A DNA stretch of 64,000 nt, from the NCBI RefSeq assembly GCF_042666615.1, contig NZ_JBHTDD010000004.1:1-64000 (forward strand), written 5' to 3'. Below, piece by piece: positions 11,300 to 18,538 of the stretch. Below the pieces are notes generated by a model, which ran no database searches, was not told the origin of the DNA, and saw nothing but the letters and a program-made list of their open reading frames with translations. Origin of the DNA: KBS50 sp042666615 (GTDB taxonomy: Bacteria > Actinomycetota > Actinomycetes > Mycobacteriales > Micromonosporaceae). A program made the position numbers and the translations under genes. How positions within the stretch are numbered: the stretch's first letter is position 1; each line of letters begins with the position of its first letter.

Positions 11300-11387
11300 T
11301 CGGCCAGGTGGGGTGGCCTGTCCGCCCAGGTTTTCGCACCGGGGAGCCGGGTAGTCACCCGACTCCCAACGGAAGAGGTCCGCGCCG

Positions 11388-11831
11388 ATGAGACACGGAG
11401 CGAACGCGGTCGCGACCGGGGTGGTCCGCGGCGCGACCGCCGCCATGGCCATGTCCGGGCTCCGTCAGGCCACCACGGCGCTCGACCTCGTGGCCCGGGT
11501 GCCGCCGGAGTCGGTGCTGCGCAAGACGGCACCACACGTGCTGAGCGCGGTGCCGGTCGGCCGACGGGACGCGCTGATCGAGGGGATCCATTGGAGCTAC
11601 GGCGCCGCCGGCGGCGTGTTGTTCGGGCTGCTGCCCCGGGACCTGCGCCGTCGGGCATGGGCCGGACCCGCCTTCGGCACGGCGTTCTGGCTGGGGTTCG
11701 AGCTGGTCATCAAGCCCGTGCTGGGCATCGCCACGAACCAGGGCGGGATGAGCCAGAAGCTCGCCCTCGCCGCCGACCACCTGCTGTACGGGATGATGGT
11801 GGGCGCCTCCGAATGGCCGTACCGGGACTGA
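11388..11831 (+). CDS. small conserved protein, possibly YagU/DUF1440-like
   Basis: A 147-residue protein with two hydrophobic stretches (GAAGGVLFGLLP near residue 72 and AFGTAFWLGFELVIKPVLG near residue 95). It ends ALAADHLLYGMMVGASEWPYRD. The GIHWSYGAAGGVLFG and HLLYG patterns resemble inner-membrane YagU-type proteins, but I hold this loosely. The ATG follows GAAGAGG at good spacing. Its stop is 5 nt from the start of a decayed glycosidase gene, so the two may once have been an operon. Confidence 0.6.
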   Translation: MRHGANAVATGVVRGATAAMAMSGLRQATTALDLVARVPPESVLRKTAPHVLSAVPVGRRDALIEGIHWSYGAAGGVLFGLLPRDLRRRAWAGPAFGTAFWLGFELVIKPVLGIATNQGGMSQKLALAADHLLYGMMVGASEWPYRD

Positions 11832-11836
11832 CCCGG

Positions 11837-11940
11837 ATGCCGGAGACGACCACGACACCTTTCGACCCATCGACTCGTACGCCTTCCTGTCGGACACTCA
11901 CCCGGCGGCGCTGATCGGGCCCGACGGCGCGGTGGAGTGC
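11837..11940 (+). pseudogene. 5' stub of a GH15/trehalase-like gene, frameshifted
   Basis: From the ATG at 11837 the frame reads MPETTTTPF. After a one-base loss near 11861-11863 the next frame reads RPIDSYAFLSDTHPAALIGP and then DGAVE. This is the highly recognisable N-terminus of GH15 glucoamylase/trehalase-like enzymes, which usually run about 600 residues. Similarity ends at about 11937, and argS (-) ends at 12065, so at least 95% of the gene is gone. From 11940 to 12064 I see no recognisable coding sequence. Confidence 0.7.
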
Positions 11941-12064
11941 GCCGATTCACCCACCTGGCCTGATCGAGGCGGCGCTGAACCTGGACGCTGTGACCGGTCC
12001 CGTCGGCCGGACCGGCGCGGGACGGCGCGGCGGGTAGCTGGCCGGGGGGGCCGTCCAACCCCGA

Positions 12065-13837
12065 CTACAACTCGTCGGGGGCGGCTATGCCGAGCAGCCC
12101 CAGTCCGGTGCGCAGCACGTCACCGGTCAGCTCACTGACGGCGAGCCGGTACGCGCGAACCTCGGGCGTCGCGGACAGCACCGGGCAGTTTTCCCAGAAC
12201 CTGCTGTACTCCTGTGCCACCGTGTACAGGTAGCCGCACAGCCGGTGCGGTTCGGCGGTCGTCGCCGCCTCGTCGAGCGCGTCGGCGAACCCGTCGAGGG
12301 TCAGTGCCAACCGCCGCTCCGGTCCGGTGAGTGCCGACTCCGGCGACTCGCCGCCGCCCAGCGGCTGGTCGCTGCTGGCCGAGTCCTGGGCGCGGCGTAG
12401 CAGGGACCGGATCCGGGCGTGCGCGTACTGGAGGTAGACCCCGGTGTTGCCGCTGAGCGCGAGCATCCGGTCCAGGTCGAACACGTAGTCCCGGACCCGG
12501 TTGGTGGACAGGTCGGCGTACTTGACCGCGCCGATACCCACCTGCCGGGCCCGCTCGTCGAGCACGGCCGCGGGCAGGTCCGGATACCGCTGCGTCATCG
12601 CCTCCCGGGCCCGGTCGACCGCGGCGTCGAGCAGGTCGGCCAGCCGTACGGCGTCGCCGGACCGGGTCTTCAACGGTCGACCGTCCACGCCGAGGACGGT
12701 GCCGAAGACCAGGTGTTCGGCGGCGACAGTCGTCGGCAACCATCCGGCCCGCCGCGCGGTGTCGAAGACCATCCGGAAGTGCAGCGCCTGCCGGGCGTCG
12801 GTCAGGTACAGGATCCGGTCGGCCCGCAGGGCGGTGACCCGGTGCCGTAGGGCCGCGAGGTCGGTCGCCGGGTAGCCGTAGCCGCCGTCGCTCTTGCGCA
12901 CGATCAGCGGTACGGGCGATCCGTCCGGGCCGCGTACGTCGTCGAAGAAGACGCAGAGCGCGCCGGCGCTGATTCGGGCCACTCCGGCGTTCTCCAGTTC
13001 GGCGGCGATCCCCGGCAGGAGGTCGTTGTACCGGCTCTCTCCAGCGATGTCGGCGTCGGTGAGCTGGACACCGAGCCGGTCGTAGACTTCGGTGAAGTAC
13101 CGGGTGGACTCGGCGACGAGGGTGCGCCAGGCGGCGACGGTGGGCGGATCGCCGGCCTGGAGTGCGACCACCCGATGCCGGGAGCGCTCGGCGAACGCGG
13201 CGTCGGTGTCGAACCTGGTCCGGGCATCGCGGTACTGGCGGGTCAGCCATCGCATCGCCGCGGTGCCGGACCCGGCCGTGCTGGACCCGGCGCGTTCGGC
13301 GCCGCCGTCCGGCTCCTCGACCAGGTGCTGGATCAACATGCCGAACTGGGTGCCCCAGTCACCGATGTGGTTCTGCCGGAGGACCGTGCCCCCGAGGAAG
13401 TCCAGGATCCGGCTCAACGCGTCACCGATGACGGTGGACCGCAGGTGCCCGACGTGCATCTCCTTCGCCACGCCCGGCGACGAGTAGTCGAGAACGGTTC
13501 GGACCTCCCGTTGTGTCGTGCCGGCGCCCAGTCGCGGGTCGGTGCGCAACTGGGTGATCCGCCGGCGCAGGGCGGCGTCGGTGAGCGTGATGTTGAGGAA
13601 GCCGGGGCCGGCGGGTTGGCAGGCCGCGATCGTGTCGTCCGGTTCGACCGCGCCGGCCACGGTCGTTGCGAGGGTCCGGGGCGATCCGTGCGTCCGGGCG
13701 AGTCCGAGTAGTCCGTCGGCTTGCAGGTCGGCGCGGTCGGATCGGCGCACCTGCGGGTCGAATCCGGCGAGATCCGGTGACACCAGCCGGCCGGCCGCGA
13801 TGACCCGGTCGGCGACGATGGAACGCAGCGTACGCAT
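12065..13837 (-). CDS. argS: arginyl-tRNA synthetase
   Basis: Class I synthetase charging tRNA-Arg; 590 residues. The N-terminal Add1 domain begins MRTLRSIVADRV and includes RRSDRADLQADGLLGLA. The HIGH motif appears as HVGHLRS with His128 and His131. NHIGDWGTQFGMLIQHL, RKSDGGYGYPATDLAALRHR and the degenerate KMSK region (LKTRSGDAVRLADLLD) follow, then the DALR anticodon-binding domain (YLQYAHARIRSLLRRA to the end). The start at 13837 has AGAGGA upstream and matches the family N-terminus. An in-frame Arg/Pro-rich extension up to 14005 is not credible. It stands alone, without lysA/hom, so it may be a second argS. Confidence 0.93.
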   Translation of the reverse strand: MRTLRSIVADRVIAAGRLVSPDLAGFDPQVRRSDRADLQADGLLGLARTHGSPRTLATTVAGAVEPDDTIAACQPAGPGFLNITLTDAALRRRITQLRTDPRLGAGTTQREVRTVLDYSSPGVAKEMHVGHLRSTVIGDALSRILDFLGGTVLRQNHIGDWGTQFGMLIQHLVEEPDGGAERAGSSTAGSGTAAMRWLTRQYRDARTRFDTDAAFAERSRHRVVALQAGDPPTVAAWRTLVAESTRYFTEVYDRLGVQLTDADIAGESRYNDLLPGIAAELENAGVARISAGALCVFFDDVRGPDGSPVPLIVRKSDGGYGYPATDLAALRHRVTALRADRILYLTDARQALHFRMVFDTARRAGWLPTTVAAEHLVFGTVLGVDGRPLKTRSGDAVRLADLLDAAVDRAREAMTQRYPDLPAAVLDERARQVGIGAVKYADLSTNRVRDYVFDLDRMLALSGNTGVYLQYAHARIRSLLRRAQDSASSDQPLGGGESPESALTGPERRLALTLDGFADALDEAATTAEPHRLCGYLYTVAQEYSRFWENCPVLSATPEVRAYRLAVSELTGDVLRTGLGLLGIAAPDEL

Positions 13838-14287
13838 AAAAATCCTCTGTGGACAGTGGTGGGAACGGTCGACGTCACGTCGCCTGTCGGTGTGCCCCGG
13901 GCGAGGCGGACGGGTGTGCCGGTGTGGAGAGTGCGGAGACGGCAGCGGTGTGCGCCGGTGTCGGCTGGGCAGAAACGTCAGCACGACGCCGTCACCGAAG
14001 GCCATCGTGGTGCGGCGACCTTCCGGTAACGGAAGTGCCTCGCCTACCCGGCGGCCTGGATCATCGTCGTCGGAGCGAGCGGCGTCGGTCGAGGGTGCTC
14101 GTCACGTTCCGACTCACCGCCTTCGCGCCGCGGGACCGCGGTTCCGCGGCCCGTCGTGCCCGGAAGCCTAGCAGGGCGGTACGCCTCGGATCGGTTCGCG
14201 AGCACGCGGGTTGTTGCTGTCGGAGCGATGGCAGCGGCGACAACCCCGCATGCTTGCCCGCCGAAGGAGGGAACCCAGACTGCAGGG

Positions 14288-14307
14288 ATGTAGTAGAAGT
14301 GCTACAT
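14288..14307 (+). promoter_or_regulatory. palindromic operator/promoter of the ABC exporter operon
   Basis: ATGTAG and CTACAT arms (6 bp perfect, 8-nt spacer) sit 9 bp before an in-frame ATG at 14316 and 36 bp before the GTG at 14343. TACATT (14303-14308) could be a -10. It is a likely operator, perhaps for the XRE protein encoded at the end of the operon. The remainder of the 13838-14342 interval shows no other gene or motif I can support. Confidence 0.5.
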
Positions 14308-14342
14308 TTCGCGGTATGAGTAGTGCAGTAAGGGGGAGAGCT

Positions 14343-15323
14343 GTGACAGTTGTGGAGGAGTCCGGTCCCGCGCGGGCGACGTCCCCACCGGGTGACGACG
14401 TCGTCATCGACGTCCGGGACCTGCGGATGCGGTACGGCACGACGGACGTGCTCGACGGCGTCACGTTCACCGCCCAACGGGGCGAGGTGATCGCCCTGCT
14501 CGGTCCCAACGGGGCCGGCAAGACGACCACCATCGAGGTCCTGGAGGGCTTCCGGATGCGGTCGGCCGGCGAGGTGACGGTGCTCGGCGCCGACCCCGGC
14601 CGGGCCGACGAGCGGTGGCGGGCCCGGGTCGGCGTCGTCCTCCAGTCGTGGCGCGACCACGGCAGGTGGCGGGTCCAGGACCTGCTGACCCATCTCGGCT
14701 CGTTCTACACCGCGTACTCGACGGACCGGATCCGCCGCCCGTGGCCGGTTGACGACCTGCTCGCCGCCGTCGGGCTGACCGAGCACGGCGGCAAGCGGGT
14801 GAACACCCTCTCCGGTGGGCAACGCCGGCGGTTGGACGTGGCGGTCGGCATCGTCGGCCGCCCGGAGCTGCTCTTCCTCGACGAGCCGACGGTCGGGTTC
14901 GACCCGGCCGTGCGGCGCGAGTTCCACGACCTGGTGCACCGGCTGGCCGACCTGGACGACACCACCATTCTGCTCACCACACACGACCTGGACGAGGCGG
15001 AGAAGCTGGCCGACCGGATCCTCATCCTGACCAGCGGACGGATCATCGCCGACGGGTCCGCCGACGAACTGTCCCGCCGGGTGGCCGGCGAGGCCGAAGT
15101 CCGCTGGACGCACGACGGCGACCGGTTCGTGCACGCCACCGCCGACGCCACCCGGTTCGTTCGGGACCTGTTCCGGCAGCACGGCGACGCCATCGGTGAC
15201 CTTGAGGTACGCCGGGCCAGCCTGGAGGACACCTACATGGCGATGGTCTACGAGCAGGAGTCCGGCAGCACCGACCGTCGGACCGGTGCCGCCGTCCGCG
15301 CGTTCGAGGAGGCGGGTCGATGA
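14343..15323 (+). CDS. ABC-2 type exporter, ATP-binding subunit
   Basis: A 326-residue ATPase of the drug/daunorubicin-resistance type. Walker A GPNGAGKTTT near residue 58, Q-loop VVLQSW, signature LSGGQRRRLDVAVG, Walker B LLFLDEPTVGFDP and switch LTTHDLDEAEKLADR are all intact. The ~90 residues after the H-loop are the usual regulatory tail. The GTG at 14343 is preferred because AGGGGGAGAG sits 3-12 nt upstream. An ATG at 14316 in frame could be used if the transcript is leaderless. It overlaps the permease gene by ATGA, and an XRE regulator follows. The substrate is unknown. Confidence 0.9.
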   Translation: MTVVEESGPARATSPPGDDVVIDVRDLRMRYGTTDVLDGVTFTAQRGEVIALLGPNGAGKTTTIEVLEGFRMRSAGEVTVLGADPGRADERWRARVGVVLQSWRDHGRWRVQDLLTHLGSFYTAYSTDRIRRPWPVDDLLAAVGLTEHGGKRVNTLSGGQRRRLDVAVGIVGRPELLFLDEPTVGFDPAVRREFHDLVHRLADLDDTTILLTTHDLDEAEKLADRILILTSGRIIADGSADELSRRVAGEAEVRWTHDGDRFVHATADATRFVRDLFRQHGDAIGDLEVRRASLEDTYMAMVYEQESGSTDRRTGAAVRAFEEAGR

Positions 15324-16168
15324 ATCCCACCGCTCTGGCGGTCCGGGCCGGCGTCCACCGCGGCTGGATCGAGCTGCGCAACATCTTCGCCAGCCCGGCG
15401 GAGTTGTGGAACTACCTGTTCCCCACGGTGATCGTACTGATCACCATCTTCTTCATGCGCGGGTCCACGGTGCCCGGCACGGACTTCTCCCTCGGCGCCC
15501 GGACGCTGCCCAGCGCGCTCGGGATGGGGCTGACCTTCGGTGGCATGCTCGGACTCGCCCAGCAACTCGTGGCCGACCGGGAGGACGGCACGCTGTTGCG
15601 CGCCAAGGCCACTCCGAACGGCATGCAGGGGTACCTGATCGGTAAGATCATCATGATCTCGGCGGCGACCGTGTTCGCCATGGCCATGCAGCTGAGCCCG
15701 GCCCTGTTCTTCCTCGACGGGCTCGACCTCGGCCCGGCGGCCTGGCTCACCCTGACCTGGGTGACGGTGGTCGGGCTGCTGGCCATGCTGCCGCTCGGTG
15801 CGGTCTTCGGGTCGCTCGTCGAGAATCCGCGCAACATGGGCCTGGTGGTGCTGCCGATCTTCGGCCTCGTCGCGCTCTCCGGGATCTTCTACCCGATCAA
15901 CACCTTTCCCGGCTGGCTACAGGGCGTCGCGCAGGTGTTCCCGCTCTACTGGCTAGGGTTGGGCATGCGCTCGGCCCTGCTGCCGGACGCCATGGCGGCC
16001 GTGGAGATCGGTGGCTCGTGGCGACACCCGGAGACCCTCGGGGTCCTCACCGGTTGGGCCGTGCTCGGCCTGGCGTTGGCGCCGGTCGTGCTGCGCCGGA
16101 TGGCCCGCCGGGAAGCCGGCTCCCGGGTCGCCGCCCGGCGGGAGAAGGCCATGCAGCGGTGGGGATGA
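15320..16168 (+). CDS. ABC-2 type exporter, permease subunit
   Basis: A 282-residue membrane protein with about six hydrophobic segments (LWNYLFPTVIVLITIFFM, MISAATVFAMAMQLSPALFF, WLTLTWVTVVGLLAMLPLG, LVVLPIFGLVALSGIFYP, GVLTGWAVLGLALAPVVL). It has the ABC-2 hallmark stretch GLAQQLVADREDGTLLRAKATP before the third helix. It is co-translated with the ATPase and would form the half-transporter pair. A basic C-terminal tail ends the protein. Confidence 0.88.
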   Translation: MNPTALAVRAGVHRGWIELRNIFASPAELWNYLFPTVIVLITIFFMRGSTVPGTDFSLGARTLPSALGMGLTFGGMLGLAQQLVADREDGTLLRAKATPNGMQGYLIGKIIMISAATVFAMAMQLSPALFFLDGLDLGPAAWLTLTWVTVVGLLAMLPLGAVFGSLVENPRNMGLVVLPIFGLVALSGIFYPINTFPGWLQGVAQVFPLYWLGLGMRSALLPDAMAAVEIGGSWRHPETLGVLTGWAVLGLALAPVVLRRMARREAGSRVAARREKAMQRWG

Positions 16169-16181
16169 GAGGCGTTCGTCG

Positions 16182-16433
16182 ATGAGTGAGACGGTCCACA
16201 ACCGGATCGCCATGCTGCGCGCCGAACGCGGCGTCTCCCGGCGGCAACTCGCCGACGCGTTGAACGTGCACTACCAGACCGTCGGCTACCTGGAACGCGG
16301 CGAGTTCCGGCCGAGCCTGCACCTGGCGTTGCGGATCGCCGCCTACTTCGACGTACCGGTCGAAGTGGTGTTCTCGCTGGAGCCGTTTCCGCGCCTGGGC
16401 GACGCCGCGTCCGCCGACGGCCGGACGGCCTGA
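16182..16433 (+). CDS. XRE-family small helix-turn-helix regulator
   Basis: An 83-residue protein that is essentially one lambda-repressor-like HTH: RIAMLRAERGVSRRQLADAL, then NVHYQTVGYLERGEFRPSL (recognition helix) and LALRIAAYFDVPVEVVFSLEPF. It resembles the YozG-type regulators found with ABC-2 exporters. It starts 13 nt after the permease stop and is probably the third cistron, making it a candidate regulator of the palindrome at 14288-14307. Confidence 0.85.
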   Translation: MSETVHNRIAMLRAERGVSRRQLADALNVHYQTVGYLERGEFRPSLHLALRIAAYFDVPVEVVFSLEPFPRLGDAASADGRTA

Positions 16434-16524
16434 CCGCGACGCCGGACCTCGGGACGGAGCAGCAACACCAGGATGGTACGAACCCGGATGGCAACGGCAC
16501 CGGACGCGGACCAGTCACGCAGAC

Positions 16525-16554
16525 GTGGGGCCGCCGGATATCCGACGGCCCCAC
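16525..16554. terminator. bidirectional hairpin terminator
   Basis: A near-perfect 30-bp palindrome (outer arms GTGGGGCCG / CGGCCCCAC, centre CGGATATCCG) lies between the convergent XRE gene and the FG-GAP gene. Confidence 0.7.
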
Positions 16555-16600
16555 GCTGTATGTGGCGAATCATCGGGTGGATCGCTGTCCGGTGGATCGG

Positions 16601-18178
16601 CTACCAGCTGCCGAGGACCATGCGGCCGCCGACGCGGTCGAGGTTGTAGCTGCCGGAGGTGTACCAGCGGCCGAGGCTGGTGAGTCCGTTCTTCCAGACG
16701 TAGAAGCCGAAGGTGCCGTCGGTGAGTTGGTAGGCCTGGACGATGTCGGCTTTGCCGTCGTTGTCGACGTCGGCGGCGGCGACGCGGTCGTCGACGTTGG
16801 ACAGGGCCCAGGAGCCTTCGCCTTCGTAGTCGGTGGTGCGGGTGAAGTTGCTGCCGGTGGAGGTCCAGCGGTAGATGGTTTGGGTGGCGTTGCCGTTGTC
16901 GCGGATGAGCGCGGGTTCGGCTTTGCGGTCGCCGGTGAAGTCGGCGACGACGAGGCGGCCGGCGACGGGGCCGAGGTTGAAGGGGCCGGAGGTGTACCAG
17001 CGGCCGAGGCTGGTGAGTCCGTTCTTGAAGACGTAGAAGCCGAAGGTGCCGTCGGAGATCTGGTAGGCCATGACGATGTCGGCTTTGCCGTCGCCGTCGA
17101 CGTCGTCGGCGGCGACCCGGTTGCCGACGTTGGCGAGTTGGAAGGCGCCTTCGCCGTCGTAGTCGGTGGTGCGGGTGAAGCTGCTGCCGGTGGAGGTCCA
17201 GCGGTAGATGGTCATGGTGGCGTCGCCGTTGTCGCGGATGAGGGCGGGTTCGGCTTTGCCGTCGCCGGTGAAGTCGGCGACGACGAGGCGGCCGCCGACG
17301 GTGTTGAGGTTGAAGGGGCCGGAGGTGTACCAGCGGCCGCGGCTGGTGAGGCCGCCGTCGAAGACGTAGAAGCCGAAGGTGCCGTCGCCGAGTTGGTAGG
17401 CCATGACGATGTCGTCGGTGCCGTCGCCGTCGACGTCACCGGCGGCGACCCGGTCACCGACCTGGGACAGCTGGAACGACCCCTCACCCTTGTAGTCGGT
17501 GGTGTGGGTGAAGCCGCTGCCGCTCGAGCGCCAGCGGTAGATCGTCTGGGTGGCGTCACCGTCGTCGTACGCCAACGCCGGGGCCGTCCGCTCGCCCTTC
17601 ACCTCGTTGGTCAGGCCGGTCCGCCGGATCGGCTTGTACGAACGCAGGTCGGAGGCGCTGTTGAAGCCGAGGTTGCCGAAGTTCGTCCGCTTGGTGGGGT
17701 TCTGAACGGTCTCGCCGTTGCTGTTGAAGGAGTAGACGTAGGCACCCTTGCTGTGGTCGTTCTTGTCCGCCCAGTACGCGAACAACTCCATGTGGCCGGT
17801 GCGCACCATGGCGTCCCCGGCCTGGAACTCGTCGATGCTGCCCAGGGTCTTCCAGCGCGAGTTGCTGCCCTGGAAGTTGCTCGTGACATAGCTGGTGTTC
17901 AGGTGCCAGGCCATCGACACGAGGCCGGAGCAGTCCCGGCGGTACGTCTTGGAGCCGCCCGGGTCGGTGGCCCAGGTGCCCGTCTGGGTGTACGTGATGC
18001 CCCGGTCCACCCAGTTCTGGGCGCGCGACATGATCTCGCTGCGACCGATGGGGCCGTCGACCACTGATGCCTCGACGGGATCGGGGGAGAGGCCGACAAG
18101 GCCGCCGGCGGTAATTACCAACATGCCGATCATGGCGACCGATCTGCGGGTGAGGGAACTGCGGAGGATCCGCTGCAC
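16601..18178 (-). CDS. secreted NlpC/P60-like protein with FG-GAP/VCBS repeats
   Basis: A 525-residue exported protein. Residues ~1-38 are a signal peptide (IGMLVITAGGLVGLSPDPVEA). Residues ~45-195 are a papain-like NlpC/P60-type domain: YRRDCSGLVSMAWHLN with the candidate nucleophile Cys, and DAMVRTGHMELFAYW with the candidate His. Residues ~205-525 are tandem repeats of exactly 111 residues (333 bp period in DNA), each holding DVDGDGKADIVMAYQ calcium-loop motifs typical of FG-GAP/VCBS propellers. The GTG start has GAAAGGA upstream. Such proteins are wall hydrolases or extracellular amidases. Target and activity are inference. Confidence 0.8.
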   Translation of the reverse strand: MQRILRSSLTRRSVAMIGMLVITAGGLVGLSPDPVEASVVDGPIGRSEIMSRAQNWVDRGITYTQTGTWATDPGGSKTYRRDCSGLVSMAWHLNTSYVTSNFQGSNSRWKTLGSIDEFQAGDAMVRTGHMELFAYWADKNDHSKGAYVYSFNSNGETVQNPTKRTNFGNLGFNSASDLRSYKPIRRTGLTNEVKGERTAPALAYDDGDATQTIYRWRSSGSGFTHTTDYKGEGSFQLSQVGDRVAAGDVDGDGTDDIVMAYQLGDGTFGFYVFDGGLTSRGRWYTSGPFNLNTVGGRLVVADFTGDGKAEPALIRDNGDATMTIYRWTSTGSSFTRTTDYDGEGAFQLANVGNRVAADDVDGDGKADIVMAYQISDGTFGFYVFKNGLTSLGRWYTSGPFNLGPVAGRLVVADFTGDRKAEPALIRDNGNATQTIYRWTSTGSNFTRTTDYEGEGSWALSNVDDRVAAADVDNDGKADIVQAYQLTDGTFGFYVWKNGLTSLGRWYTSGSYNLDRVGGRMVLGSW

Positions 18179-18473
18179 GATTGTTCCTTTCGTTGTTAGG
18201 GCCCGGGATGACCGCGGCGCCGGTGGTGGCGTGCGATGGGCATTGGCTGGAACGGATGGGACGGGTAGAGTCCGCGGCGCAGGATCAACTGGAGACCGGC
18301 CCTTTCGAAGCTGGTCCCGGTGCGATTCCTTATGTGGTTGTGAGTTCGTTGCCTTTCTCTCGATGTGCGCGGAGGTGGAAAGAAGAGGCGGATCCGGAGC
18401 AGTGGTCGAGCAGTCCGGGTGTTTCCTGCGAAGACTTTCGCGGGCGGACTCGGTAGCGAACCTGAACGGATCC

Positions 18474-18502
18474 TTGACGTTTCCAAACGGCCTGGTTACA
18501 GG
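18474..18502 (+). promoter_or_regulatory. candidate promoter for the AfsR-like gene
   Basis: TTGACG at 18474-18479 and TACAGG at 18497-18502 are separated by 17 bp, 37 bp before the GTG start. The rest of the 360-bp interval between the divergent genes (18179-18538) has no coding sequence I can support. Confidence 0.45.
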
Positions 18503-18538
18503 GCGGCATGACGGGACTACGGACGCGGGGGCGATGCC

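Noticed and set aside
13838..14005. 56-residue N-terminal extension of ArgRS, or an Arg-rich leader peptide
   Set aside because: The segment is Arg/Pro/His-rich but in frame with argS, lacks a ribosome site, and the family N-terminus fits the ATG at 13837. Arg richness is expected by chance at this GC content.
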